Source: a bacterium (GTDB lineage: Bacteria; SZUA-79; Acidulodesulfobacterales; Acidulodesulfobacteraceae). From it: 43,775 nucleotides of DNA. Below, piece by piece: positions 25,500 to 34,057 of this stretch. Both the position numbers and the translations under genes were made by a program. A model generated the notes under the pieces. The model was given only the letters and a program-made list of their open reading frames with translations, searched no databases and had not been told where the DNA came from. The stretch covers positions 1 through 43,775 of the forward strand of contig QIJE01000037.1 of the NCBI GenBank assembly GCA_003232385.1, written 5' to 3'. The stretch's first letter is position 1, and every line of letters starts with the position of its first letter.

Positions 25500-28301
25500 T
25501 TATATTCCATGAGAATTTGCAAGCACACCGCTGCACCTGTCGCATACATCCGCATAATCGGAATGGCTCCCTACGCTAACATCATATTTCCAACACCTTG
25601 CGCATTTTTCTCCGCCTGCCTTCTCTACAGTCGCTTCCGTAATATCCACATTCAGTGTACTGTTTTTTTTCAAGACGACGCCGGATACTATGAGTAAATC
25701 CTTTAAATCTTCGCCGTCTAACCCGCTCAATAAATCATAATCCCCGCTGTTTGCGTTTAAAACAACCATAGCTTCAAGCGAACTGCCTATGACCTTGTCA
25801 TTCCTTGCTTTTTCAAGCGCGGATAAAACAATGCCCCTTATTCCTATTAACCTATCGAATTTTTCTTCAATATCAAAATTAACTAAATTTTCATCAGGTT
25901 CGTCAAATTTTTCAAAAAAGATATTTTCCCGCTTTTCTCCCTTTTTAAAGTATCCCCATGCTTCCGATGTACTGAACGGTATTATCGGGGACAGGAACTT
26001 TATAAAAATATTTAAAGCGAAATGCATCACGGTTTGAACGGCCCTTCTTTTAATCGAATCCTTCCCTTCCGTATAGAGCGTATCTTTAACGATATCAATA
26101 TAAAAAGAAGAAAATTCAATAAGAAACTTATATATACCATGGTATACCAGATGAAAATCATAATTTTCATAATATTTTAAAATATTCTGAGAGAGCAGCG
26201 TCAATCTGTGCAGCGCATATTTATCCAGTTCGGCAATATTTTCATATTTAATCGAATTTATATTCTCATCAAAATCATATAGATTGCCAAGCATAAAACG
26301 CAGGGTATTTCTTATTTTTCTGTATCCCTCAGAAAGCCTCTGCAATATCTCGGCAGATATCCTCATATCGTTTTTATAATCCTCAGATGCGACCCATAAT
26401 CTTAAAATATCTGCCCCGTATTTGTTTATAATTTCATCGGGGCTTATGACATTACCCAACGACTTAGACATCTTTTTACCGGAACTATCGACAACAAATC
26501 CATGCGTGAGAACGGTTTTATAGGGTGCGCCGTCGTCTGTTCCTACTCCTATCAGAAGACTTGAATGAAACCAGCCTCTATGCTGGTCAGAACCCTCAAG
26601 GTATAAATCTGCCGGAAAACCGATATCTTTTACTTCCTCATCGCTTTTCAACACGCAGAAATAACTGACTCCGCTATCAAACCATACGTCAAGTATATCC
26701 TCTTCCTTTCCAAATTCTTTCGAACCGCACTTTTCGCATTTAACTTCTTTTTCGCTTAAATTTAAAAAATAATCTGCCGGCTTTTCAAACCATAAATCCG
26801 CTCCGTATTTTTCAAATTCATCGGCTATTTTAAGAAAAATATCATAATCTATAAATGCTTCTCCGCAATTTTTGCAGTAAAATGCCGTTATTGGAACACC
26901 CCATGATCTCTGTCTCGAAACACACCAATCGGGCCTCGTTTCAAGCATACCTGAAATCCTATCTATGCCCCATTTAGGAATCCACCTGACGTTTTCCAAT
27001 TCTTTAAGGGATTTGTCCCTCAAAGAATTTATGTCCATAGAAATAAACCATTGCTTGGTCGACCTCAAAATAACGGGGCTGCCACACCGCCAGCAGTGGG
27101 GATATGAATGTTCTATTTTTCCTTCTAAAATCAGCGCCCCGACGTCTTTAAGCTTTTCGATCACATAAGGATCAGATTCAAATACGTGCATCCCCGCAAA
27201 GATATCTACGTCATTCAGAAACTTCCCTTCATCGTTAACCGGAGCATAGGCCGGAAGATTATATTTAAGCCCTACGGCATAATCGTCGTCCCCATGACCC
27301 GGAGCCGTATGAACAAGCCCCGTTCCGGTATCTTTCTTAACATGAGAGCCTAATATTAAAATAGAATCCCTCTCTATAAAGGGGTGAGCGGCGATTTTAT
27401 TTTCTAAATTTTTACCCTGCGTTTTTGCTACGACCTTATAATCTTGATATCCGAATTTTTTCATTAATTCTTCGGAAAGACTTCCTTCAAGAATAAAAAT
27501 ATCCTTTCCGTTATCTATAAAATAGTATTCGAAGTCGGGATTTAACGAAATCGCAAGGTTCGACGGGACAGTCCATGGTGTCGTCGTCCAGATTACGGCA
27601 AAAATATCCTTATCGCCTATTTCGGTACAATCAATAATATTATTTAAATCGGATTTAATTCTAAATTTTATATAAACCGAAGGGGATACCCGTTCGGCAT
27701 ATTCTACTTCTGCCTCCGCAAGGGCGGTTTTGCAGGATGAACACCAATATATAGGCTTATTTGCCTTGTAAAGCCCTCCGTTTTTGACGAAATCGGCTAA
27801 CTTCCTAACCGTATTAGCCTCATAAGAATAGTCCATGGTAAGATAAGGGTTATCGTATCTTCCGATACTTCCCAATCTCTTAAATTCAGCTTTCTGAACA
27901 TCCACAAACTTAGCGGCATATTTGCGACACAGTTTTCTCTTTTCGTTTTTAGCGATAGAATCTTTAAATTCTAAAGTTTTATCTACGTTATGTTCTATCG
28001 GAAGCCCGTGACAATCCCACCCCGGTATAAACGGAACATGAAATCCGGACATTAATTTAAACCGAACTATTATATCTTTTAAAATCTTATTTAAAGCCGT
28101 CCCTATGTGAATATGACCATTGGCATACGGCGGTCCGTCGTGAAGAATAAATTTCTTTTTACTATTCTTCGTATGTTCATAGATATTTTTGTAGAGTTCG
28201 CTTTCTCCCCACTCACTAAGAAGTTTTTCTTCGGTAACTTTTAAATTTGCCTTCATCGGAAAATCAGTCTTCGGAAGGTTTAAAGAATCTTTGTAATCCA
28301 T
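25500..28301 (-). CDS. ileS: Isoleucyl-tRNA synthetase
   Basis: 933 residues, type 1 (bacterial) IleRS. The HIGH motif is HIHIG (63-67) in GPPYANGHIHIGTALNK, followed by GFHVPFIPGWDCHGLPIE; the editing CP1 domain includes VIWTTTPWTVPSN and HTAPGHGDDDY; the KMSKS loop is KKMSKSLGN near residue 600. The C-terminus carries the Zn site CARCWKY...CDRC. It charges tRNA-Ile and edits Val-tRNA-Ile. The stop is 26 bases upstream of the tpiA region, suggesting co-transcription, and the start is 12 bases after the dehydrogenase gene. Confidence 0.97.
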   Translation of the reverse strand: MDYKDSLNLPKTDFPMKANLKVTEEKLLSEWGESELYKNIYEHTKNSKKKFILHDGPPYANGHIHIGTALNKILKDIIVRFKLMSGFHVPFIPGWDCHGLPIEHNVDKTLEFKDSIAKNEKRKLCRKYAAKFVDVQKAEFKRLGSIGRYDNPYLTMDYSYEANTVRKLADFVKNGGLYKANKPIYWCSSCKTALAEAEVEYAERVSPSVYIKFRIKSDLNNIIDCTEIGDKDIFAVIWTTTPWTVPSNLAISLNPDFEYYFIDNGKDIFILEGSLSEELMKKFGYQDYKVVAKTQGKNLENKIAAHPFIERDSILILGSHVKKDTGTGLVHTAPGHGDDDYAVGLKYNLPAYAPVNDEGKFLNDVDIFAGMHVFESDPYVIEKLKDVGALILEGKIEHSYPHCWRCGSPVILRSTKQWFISMDINSLRDKSLKELENVRWIPKWGIDRISGMLETRPDWCVSRQRSWGVPITAFYCKNCGEAFIDYDIFLKIADEFEKYGADLWFEKPADYFLNLSEKEVKCEKCGSKEFGKEEDILDVWFDSGVSYFCVLKSDEEVKDIGFPADLYLEGSDQHRGWFHSSLLIGVGTDDGAPYKTVLTHGFVVDSSGKKMSKSLGNVISPDEIINKYGADILRLWVASEDYKNDMRISAEILQRLSEGYRKIRNTLRFMLGNLYDFDENINSIKYENIAELDKYALHRLTLLSQNILKYYENYDFHLVYHGIYKFLIEFSSFYIDIVKDTLYTEGKDSIKRRAVQTVMHFALNIFIKFLSPIIPFSTSEAWGYFKKGEKRENIFFEKFDEPDENLVNFDIEEKFDRLIGIRGIVLSALEKARNDKVIGSSLEAMVVLNANSGDYDLLSGLDGEDLKDLLIVSGVVLKKNSTLNVDITEATVEKAGGEKCARCWKYDVSVGSHSDYADVCDRCSGVLANSHGI

Positions 28302-28312
28302 AATAATCCCGT

Positions 28313-29317
28313 TTAGTTTTTTGTAATTAAATCTTTATTCACGCAGTTTGTTAAATCATCTTTTTCAAGCCAGCCGGTTATATTTTCGGCACATATGCGC
28401 GAAATATCTCCGATAGATTCATACGTCGCTCCACCTATATGCGGCGTAGCAATAACGTTAAAATGAAATATTTCATCGCTTATATGGACGGGTTCCTTCC
28501 AATACACGTCAAGACCCGCTCCTTTTATTTTACCGCTTTTTAATCCGTTTATAAGAGAGCTTTTTTTAATCAATCCCGCTCTTCCGGCATTTATAATGTA
28601 CGCGCCGGTCTTCATCAAGCCCACGGTTTCGTCATTAATAAGATTTTCCGTATTTTTTTCCAAAGGAACGGCAAAAATAACATAATCCACAAGCGGTAAT
28701 ATATATTTAAAATCGTTATCTATCGTTCCTGCAAACTTAATTCCGAGGTTTTTGGCATAATCATCTGCAGGTTTACTATGCTTTAGACCGTAAATCTCGC
28801 CCCCTACGGCTTTTAATAATCTGACGATTTCAAGCCCAACCCCTCCGAGCCCGACTATTCCGAATTTCTTTCCAAAGATACTGCTGCCCATCGGCTGATT
28901 GGCAATACCGTGATTAATGGCATTTATACAGCCGTTATAATCCCTCGCAAGTGCAATAATAAAAAATAGAGCAAGTTCCGCAACGGAAACGGCGTTATAG
29001 GTTCCTGCCGTCGGGGTATTAAATACGGGTATCCCTTTTTCGGAAGCATAATCTATATCAACATTCTCATAGCCGACACCGAACTGCTGAATCAGTTTGA
29101 TTCCGACAAACGACAAAACGTCTTTATCGATCTCTATTCCCGCATTAACAATTAATATTAAATCATCCGCTAAAACCGATAAATTTTTATGACCGGCATC
29201 TTTGATATCATCCAGAAAATCTTTTTTATCGGTATAATGAGCAACATTATATCCCGGAAGATGCGACTTTAAAATGCCGAACATCTCTTTTGACCTTAAT
29301 ATCGCAATAATATTCAT
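28313..29317 (-). CDS. D-isomer-specific 2-hydroxyacid dehydrogenase
   Basis: 334 residues with the family's two domains. The NAD-binding signature is VGLGGVGLEIVRLLKAVGGE (about 178), with catalytic Arg in INAGRAGLI, Glu in GAGLDVYWKEPV and His in ATPHIGGATYES. FGVGYENVDIDYASEKGIPVFNTP and AELALFFIIAL are also typical. It oxidises or reduces a 2-hydroxy/2-oxo acid with NAD(H); D-3-phosphoglycerate, glyoxylate and hydroxypyruvate are all possible substrates. The lack of an ACT domain argues against canonical SerA. It starts without a clear ribosome site, just downstream of the small secreted-protein gene. Confidence 0.92.
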   Translation of the reverse strand: MNIIAILRSKEMFGILKSHLPGYNVAHYTDKKDFLDDIKDAGHKNLSVLADDLILIVNAGIEIDKDVLSFVGIKLIQQFGVGYENVDIDYASEKGIPVFNTPTAGTYNAVSVAELALFFIIALARDYNGCINAINHGIANQPMGSSIFGKKFGIVGLGGVGLEIVRLLKAVGGEIYGLKHSKPADDYAKNLGIKFAGTIDNDFKYILPLVDYVIFAVPLEKNTENLINDETVGLMKTGAYIINAGRAGLIKKSSLINGLKSGKIKGAGLDVYWKEPVHISDEIFHFNVIATPHIGGATYESIGDISRICAENITGWLEKDDLTNCVNKDLITKN

Positions 29318-29371
29318 TTATTTTTAACGCTTTTGCACGGTTAATTTTTTCCTATTTTTTTAAATTATTGA

Positions 29372-29707
29372 TTATTTTTGCACAATAGGTTCAACGGTCG
29401 GCTGAGCGGTGTTTCCCTTAAAATGTCCCGTACCTTCGCAAAGTTGCATTTTCTTCGAATATACATATCCGTTCGGACATGTATAGGTACGGTTTTTTTC
29501 TTTAAACACGTTTATTTTAGTGGAAGGAATGGCGTTGTACCCTTTCAAGCCCTTCTTTCCGACGCAAAGATGTATTTTAGAGTTATAAGAATATCCGAGC
29601 GGACAATAGAATTTGGCGAAAGACACGCCTGAAAAAACGGGTATAACCAAGGAAATAGCGAAAATAGATAAAAAAATCCGAAGTGCTAAAATTTTAAGGC
29701 TTTTCAT
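29372..29707 (-). CDS. Small secreted protein with two Cys-pair repeats
   Basis: 111 residues: a long signal peptide (about 1-31) then two tandem units of about 40 residues, YCPLGYSYNSKIHLCVG... and YTCPNGYVYSKKMQLCEG... . Each unit contains the pattern C-P-x-G-Y-x-Y-x(2)-K-x(2)-L-C-x-G followed by KG, about 11 residues between the two Cys, then a Pro/Ala-containing linker. I do not recognise the family; the spacing suggests a small disulfide-bonded repeat that is exported. A GGAGGG ribosome site (about 29714-29719) precedes the ATG. It lies in the minus-strand series between the dehydrogenase and a pseudopilin gene. Confidence 0.7.
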   Translation of the reverse strand: MKSLKILALRIFLSIFAISLVIPVFSGVSFAKFYCPLGYSYNSKIHLCVGKKGLKGYNAIPSTKINVFKEKNRTYTCPNGYVYSKKMQLCEGTGHFKGNTAQPTVEPIVQK

Positions 29708-29798
29708 AGATTAAATCCCTCCTTAGTATTTTTAAAAATTATTTTGCTTATTATACCACCCGTAGATTAATTTGTGAACCTTTTTAATGCAATATAAA

Positions 29799-30359
29799 CT
29801 ACTGCAAATTCCCGCTATAGCTCACAAGACCGGTTACCGGATAGATATAAAAGGTTAAAGACGACAAAACGCCGAAAGACGAATGAATCGTTTTATCGAA
29901 CGGCGTAAAACTAGAGCATGTATCCACGAATACCCCCGGCTCCCCTGCGGAATTAAAAGCAATATAATTATGGTCGGTACTTATTTTATAATTTATACCG
30001 TAATTCATGGCAACGTAAAAATTATCCGTCGTTTGCGCCAGCGGGTTTGCAAGCGGTTCCGGTTTACTTATAGCAGGATTGCAGGCACACACGGCATAAC
30101 CGGAATAGCTTACGCCGCTACTGCCCAGAACACAGGAAGGATTTGATCCCGAAGCGGAAAATACGACTGCGGTGTACGTAAAATGGCTCATTGCATAATT
30201 TTGGGCATACCTAATCGCGGATTGAAGCTGTTTTTCATACATGCCACTATCCCCCGAGACCGCCGAATTAAGACCCGTCGTCCCGAGAATGCCTAAAACT
30301 CCCAGAAGAATAATCACCATTATTATTTCGACTAAGGTAAAGCCGCTTCTTCTTTTCAT
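29799..30359 (-). CDS. Type IV pseudopilin (GspH/MSHA-like)
   Basis: 186 residues. The N-terminus KRRSG-FTLVEIIMVIILLGVLGILG is a prepilin peptidase site: cleavage after Gly6, N-methyl-Phe and conserved Glu at mature position 5. The globular part is Ser/Tyr-rich with four or five Cys. Such proteins are minor pilins of type II secretion or type IV pili; no other pilus gene is next to it, though a PilY1 gene lies at the right end of the window. The start has no good ribosome site, but the location at the prepilin leader is convincing. Confidence 0.9.
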   Translation of the reverse strand: MKRRSGFTLVEIIMVIILLGVLGILGTTGLNSAVSGDSGMYEKQLQSAIRYAQNYAMSHFTYTAVVFSASGSNPSCVLGSSGVSYSGYAVCACNPAISKPEPLANPLAQTTDNFYVAMNYGINYKISTDHNYIAFNSAGEPGVFVDTCSSFTPFDKTIHSSFGVLSSLTFYIYPVTGLVSYSGNLQ

Positions 30360-30428
30360 GTCTTAATTTCCAGTAAATGATTATCGGCTATCAGTTTATA
30401 ATTATATCATTATTCATAATATTTTTGT

Positions 30429-30444
30429 GTTCGATATTTCGAAC
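30429..30444. promoter_or_regulatory. Perfect 6+4+6 inverted repeat
   Basis: GTTCGA-TATT-TCGAAC is an exact 16-base palindrome with a 4-base spacer in the 209-base gap between the divergent pseudopilin (-) and RmlC-like (+) genes. It could be an operator for a dimeric regulator. It is not followed by a T-run, so a terminator is unlikely. Confidence 0.4.
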
Positions 30445-30568
30445 CCGATCCCCTTCGTTTTTGTTCGTCCGCTTGAAATTAAAAATTCGATAGCATATAC
30501 TGTAATCTGATAGTACCTTTACTTAATCGTTTCACCAAAACAATTTAATGTAAATAAGTCAAATTTAA

Positions 30569-31051
30569 ATGGATTTTAGTTTCAAAATAGCTGAAATTAA
30601 CGATGTATTTATTAGGTATATTAAAAAGCATGTCGACGAAAGGGGCTGGCTTGCCGAGCTTTTTAGAAGCGACGAGATAGATAAATCTGCCTTTCCTGAA
30701 ATGGCATACGTATCTCTTACCATGCCGAATATCAAAAGGGGTCCTCACGAGCATACCTATCAAACGGATTATTTTTGTTTCTTGGGACCGTCCGACTTTA
30801 AAATCATATTATGGGACAACAGAAAAGACTCACCTACCTATCTTCATAAAACCGTGCTATTTCTTGGAGAAAATATACCTGCCGCGCTTATAGTTCCTCC
30901 CGGCATAGTTCACGCTTATAAAAATATCGGCGGAAAAGACGGCCTGGTAATTAATGCCGCAAACAAGCTGTATGCGGGGAAAAATAAAAAAGAGCCGGTT
31001 GATGAAATAAGACACGAAAGCGACGTCAATACTATTTTTATATTTGATTAA
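30569..31051 (+). CDS. RmlC-like dTDP-sugar epimerase family protein
   Basis: 160 residues of a cupin-like sugar epimerase: GWLAELFRSDEI, the conserved RGPHEHTYQTDYFCFLG (His60/His62 near the catalytic position of RmlC), DNRKDSPTYLHKTVLFLG and LIVPPGIVHAYKNIG. It is about 20 residues shorter than dTDP-4-dehydrorhamnose 3,5-epimerase and lacks the strict RGLHYQ motif, so it may act on another nucleotide sugar. It probably acts in polysaccharide sugar conversion, but no rmlA, B or D gene is nearby. It starts a three-gene plus-strand cluster with gloA 11 bases downstream. Confidence 0.8.
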   Translation: MDFSFKIAEINDVFIRYIKKHVDERGWLAELFRSDEIDKSAFPEMAYVSLTMPNIKRGPHEHTYQTDYFCFLGPSDFKIILWDNRKDSPTYLHKTVLFLGENIPAALIVPPGIVHAYKNIGGKDGLVINAANKLYAGKNKKEPVDEIRHESDVNTIFIFD

Positions 31052-31062
31052 AAGGCGGTTAA

Positions 31063-31446
31063 ATGAAATTTATTCACTCTGCAATAAGAACTGGAAATTT
31101 GAACAAATCCATAGATTTTTACGTCAAGGTCTTTGGACTGACAGTGCGTGAGAAAAGATACATAGAGGCTCATAGGACTACGTTAGTTTTCCTGAAGGAT
31201 ACCACTACCGACTTTGAAATAGAACTCATAGCGGAGGATAATCCGAAACTGCTTGCCCAATGCGAAAACTCTTTTGCCCATTTTGCTTTCATGACGGATG
31301 ATATAGATAGGGATGTGAAAAGCATTAAAGAGAATGGAGTAACTTTCTCAAAAGAACCCTTTTATTCCATGGACAAAAGTATGAAAATTGCTTTTCTTAA
31401 CGACCCCAACGGCATTATGATAGAACTCATAGAGTATTTACTCTAA
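31063..31446 (+). CDS. gloA: Glyoxalase I family protein (VOC fold)
   Basis: 127 residues of the vicinal-oxygen-chelate fold. Metal-binding residues are His5 (MKFIH), Glu54 (FEIEL), His73 (SFAHFAF) and Glu121 (MIELIEY), the GloA set, with RTGNLNKSIDFYVKVFGL and LNDPNGIMIEL around them. It isomerises the hemithioacetal of methylglyoxal and glutathione (or another thiol) to a lactoyl thioester. Normal length. An AAGGCGG site precedes the ATG. The class label gloA rests on the motif pattern; related VOC enzymes cannot be excluded. Confidence 0.82.
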   Translation: MKFIHSAIRTGNLNKSIDFYVKVFGLTVREKRYIEAHRTTLVFLKDTTTDFEIELIAEDNPKLLAQCENSFAHFAFMTDDIDRDVKSIKENGVTFSKEPFYSMDKSMKIAFLNDPNGIMIELIEYLL

Positions 31447-31470
31447 TTAATATAGACAATCTTTTATTTT

Positions 31471-32622
31471 ATGGACACACGGCACACTTTGGAAACCGAA
31501 AAATTATATGATGAAATTAGAAATGAACTTTTCAGCGCTATAAAATTAAAAAAGTGTAAGAAATGCGGATGCATGGTTTACGGGTTAGGCGATGTTATCG
31601 AAAATCTTAAGATAATAGAAAATGAAACCTCTGACGGCTTAGCACGTAAGTTATCGGACGAGGTAGAAAAATTAAAATTAGAACTAAAACCGGTCGAGTA
31701 TTCATGCCTCGGCTGCAAACACTGCCACCCCGCCGTAGCTGCCAATTTTATAGCCGATGCCGTCATATATTTAATTCAAAACGATTCCTTGAACGATAGC
31801 GGCAACCATAATTCCTTAGAATTTTTAGATTCATGGCCGGTTTCTCCCGGCGAATATAGCGCCTTTTGTGACGGCGAAGGGTGTCCGGTTGCAGTATCTA
31901 CTCTTGCCAGCTTAGATTTATACAGCGAATTATCAAAATTAAAACCGAAAGGACTTTGTATTATCGGAAAAACCGAGACTGAAAACATCGGGATAGATAA
32001 AATTATAAAAAATACTATAACTAATTCCACGCTGCATTATCTAATAGTATCGGGAAGGGAATCTGAAGGACATTACAGCGGTCAGACACTTATATCTTTA
32101 TATAAAAATGGCGTAGACAAGAATATGAGAATAATCGGTTCGAACGGTAAAAAACCGATTCTTAAAAACGTAACCTGCGAAGAGGTAGAACTTTTTAGAA
32201 AACAGGTTAAAGTTATAAACATGATCGGCTGCGAGGATACCGCCGTGATTACACTTAAAATAAGCGAGCTTTTAAAAGATTTTAAAAACTCCGAGCCACC
32301 CAAAATAACCGATAGAATTTTTAGTCCGTCCCCTATAGAAAAAATAATTGCAAAAAAACCGAAAAGGATAAAATTAGACAAAAAGGGGTACTTCGTAATA
32401 ATACCTTCGTTTGCAAATAAAACGATAACGGTTGAATTCTATAACTATCACAATGAATTATTAAATGTTATCGAGGGGGGCGATGTTCCTTCAATTTATT
32501 CAACAATAATAGAAAAAGAATTAATTTCCGAACTAACTCATGCCGCCTATATCGGAAAAGAATTAGAAAAAGCCAAATGGTGTATGGATTACAATATTAA
32601 ATATATTCAAGGCGAAGCATGA
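31471..32622 (+). CDS. MtrA-like corrinoid protein with DUF4346 domain
   Basis: 383 residues in three parts. N-terminal (1-110): two Cys clusters, C29-K-K-C32-G-C34 and C79-L-G-C82-K-H-C85, suggesting a metal or Fe-S site. Middle (about 118-245): strong similarity in outline to MtrA of methanogen methyl-tetrahydromethanopterin:coenzyme M methyltransferase, including SWPVSPGEY, CPVAVSTLASLD, IIGKTETENIGIDKII, SGRESEGHYSGQTL and EELFRKQVKVINMIG-type ends. His201 of GHYSGQ equals MtrA His84, the cobalamin ligand. C-terminal (about 290-383): PSPIEKIIAKKPKRIKLDKKGYF and LISELTHAAYIGKELEKAK, the DUF4346 pattern. It has no membrane helix. Such proteins occur in non-methanogenic bacteria; a methyl-transfer role is inferred. 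Confidence 0.85.
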   Translation: MDTRHTLETEKLYDEIRNELFSAIKLKKCKKCGCMVYGLGDVIENLKIIENETSDGLARKLSDEVEKLKLELKPVEYSCLGCKHCHPAVAANFIADAVIYLIQNDSLNDSGNHNSLEFLDSWPVSPGEYSAFCDGEGCPVAVSTLASLDLYSELSKLKPKGLCIIGKTETENIGIDKIIKNTITNSTLHYLIVSGRESEGHYSGQTLISLYKNGVDKNMRIIGSNGKKPILKNVTCEEVELFRKQVKVINMIGCEDTAVITLKISELLKDFKNSEPPKITDRIFSPSPIEKIIAKKPKRIKLDKKGYFVIIPSFANKTITVEFYNYHNELLNVIEGGDVPSIYSTIIEKELISELTHAAYIGKELEKAKWCMDYNIKYIQGEA

Positions 32623-32711
32623 TTTATTGTAATATTTCTTATAATTCAAGGCAACCATATTATATAGTCGATAGATAAAGGGCTTTTACATACTTTGCAT
32701 CCATCTTTGAA

Positions 32712-32785
32712 TGGCTGGGGGAGGAGGATTCGAACCTCCGTAATGGGAGTCAGAGTCCCAGATCCTGCCGCTAGACGATCCCCCA
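32712..32785 (-). tRNA. tRNA-Gln (anticodon CUG)
   Basis: The minus strand folds into a standard tRNA: acceptor TGGGGGA/TCCCCCA, D-arm with GTCTAGCGGCAGGAT, anticodon stem TGGGA/TCCCA with loop CTCTGAC (anticodon CTG for Gln CAG), T-arm GGAGG-TTCGAAT-CCTCC, discriminator G and an encoded 3' CCA (32712-32714). Total 74 bases. It is followed within the window by no other tRNA. Confidence 0.95.
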
Positions 32786-32805
32786 AATAAATGAATAGCT
32801 TAATA

Positions 32806-32835
32806 ATTATATAATATTACGGTATCTTAATTCAA
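32806..32835 (-). promoter_or_regulatory. Sigma70-type promoter of the tRNA-Gln gene
   Basis: On the minus strand TTGAAT (32830-32835), an 18-base spacer and a perfect TATAAT (32806-32811) point at the tRNA, whose 5' end lies about 20 bases downstream. Confidence 0.6.
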
Positions 32836-32998
32836 GGAAATTTTAACAAATATTGCCGGGAATTCCCCTTTCTAAAGGCAGATGATAACAGGCAATACAA
32901 AATTGTTTATGTTTTTGACTTGACAATTCCAATTAAAATGTAAACATTACGGACATAAATGGATACCCTGAAAACCCGTAGTTCGCTAATAATGAGAA

Positions 32999-34024
32999 TT
33001 AAAACACTCCGTAAATTTTATATCCGCAAAACTTACAGTTACCGGAGACAATATTGTTTTCCGAGATATTATATCCGTCTCTTTTTATTAAAAGTCTTTC
33101 ACATGACGGACAATAGGTATTTTCATATTCATCCAATTTAACATTTCCCGCATAGATATACTTAAGCCCGGCAGTCTTGCCTATATTATATGCCTCTATA
33201 ATATTTTCCCCCCGAGTAACCTGCCCGCCCTTCATTTTGTAAAGCGGAAAAAATCTTGAGATATGCCACGGCAGATTTGGGTCTATTGATACGATAAAAT
33301 CCGCTATACCTCTAATTTCTGCCGAAGCGTCATTGTATCCGTCTATAAGCAGGGTAGTCAACTCAAGGTGTACGCCATTTTTATGAAACATCTTTACCGC
33401 TTCTAATACGGGCTCGAGCCTTCCGCCGCATATTCTTCTATAACTATCGTCGTTAAAAAATTTTATATCTATATTCGCGGCATCTAAAAGCCCCTTTGTC
33501 ATATTGACCGCCTCCTCGGTATAATAGCCGTTTGTAACAAATATGTTTTTTAAACCGTTTTTATGCGCGATCATCATTACGTCTATGCTATAGTCGAAAA
33601 AAGCGGCCGGGTCGGTGTATGTATATGAAATAGACTTACAATGTGCATTCAGAGCACTCTCTACGACTTCATCGGGAGATATTCTCCTTGTCCCTTCGTA
33701 ATATTCAAGATAGGTCTCATATGCGCCATCCCGATAGCTTTGCGATATATTCGCGTTTTGACACCCCAAGCACCTAAAATTGCAACCCGGCGAGGCGATA
33801 GAATAAGAAGAAGAACCGGGTAAAAAATGGAAAAGCGGCTTTTTTTCAATCGGGTCTGCGGCCTGCGCCACTAATATGCCGTAATTTATACTGTATAAAA
33901 CACCGTCTCTGTTTAGAATGGTTCGGCAAACTCCGACTTTCCCTTTTTTAATCTTGCATTTATGGGCACATATGAGGCATTGCATAAACTCGCTTTCTTT
34001 TCTAAAAAGCCTGATTGCAATCAT
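32999..34024 (-). CDS. amrS: AmmeMemoRadiSam system radical SAM enzyme
   Basis: 341 residues. Radical SAM cluster motif Cys81-x3-Cys85-x2-Cys88 (CNFRCLGC) follows SIASPG; an N-terminal CLICAHKCKIKKGKVGVC and a C-terminal Zn-like pair CPSC/CKFC are also present. GDGAYETYLEYYEGTRRISPDEVV, CKSISYTYTDPAAFFDYS and DLPWHISRFFPLYKM-like blocks match the family, which is related to pyruvate formate-lyase activating enzymes. Its partner, protein B, is encoded at 17742-18557, far away on the same strand, and no AMMECR1 gene is present here. Start is supported by GAGGGAGGG. The substrate is unknown. Confidence 0.92.
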   Translation of the reverse strand: MIAIRLFRKESEFMQCLICAHKCKIKKGKVGVCRTILNRDGVLYSINYGILVAQAADPIEKKPLFHFLPGSSSYSIASPGCNFRCLGCQNANISQSYRDGAYETYLEYYEGTRRISPDEVVESALNAHCKSISYTYTDPAAFFDYSIDVMMIAHKNGLKNIFVTNGYYTEEAVNMTKGLLDAANIDIKFFNDDSYRRICGGRLEPVLEAVKMFHKNGVHLELTTLLIDGYNDASAEIRGIADFIVSIDPNLPWHISRFFPLYKMKGGQVTRGENIIEAYNIGKTAGLKYIYAGNVKLDEYENTYCPSCERLLIKRDGYNISENNIVSGNCKFCGYKIYGVF

Positions 34025-34057
34025 TTTAATCCCTCCCTCTAAAATTACATATCTATC

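Noticed and set aside
30429-30444. LexA box
   Set aside because: The half-sites are in the order GTTC...GAAC, opposite to the GAAC-N4-GTTC form of Gram-positive-type LexA, and no SOS gene is adjacent.
32920-32946. TTGACA-containing promoter on the plus strand near 32920
   Set aside because: It would drive transcription into the antisense of the radical SAM gene; the -10 spacing is 15 with TAAACA, and no plus-strand gene follows.
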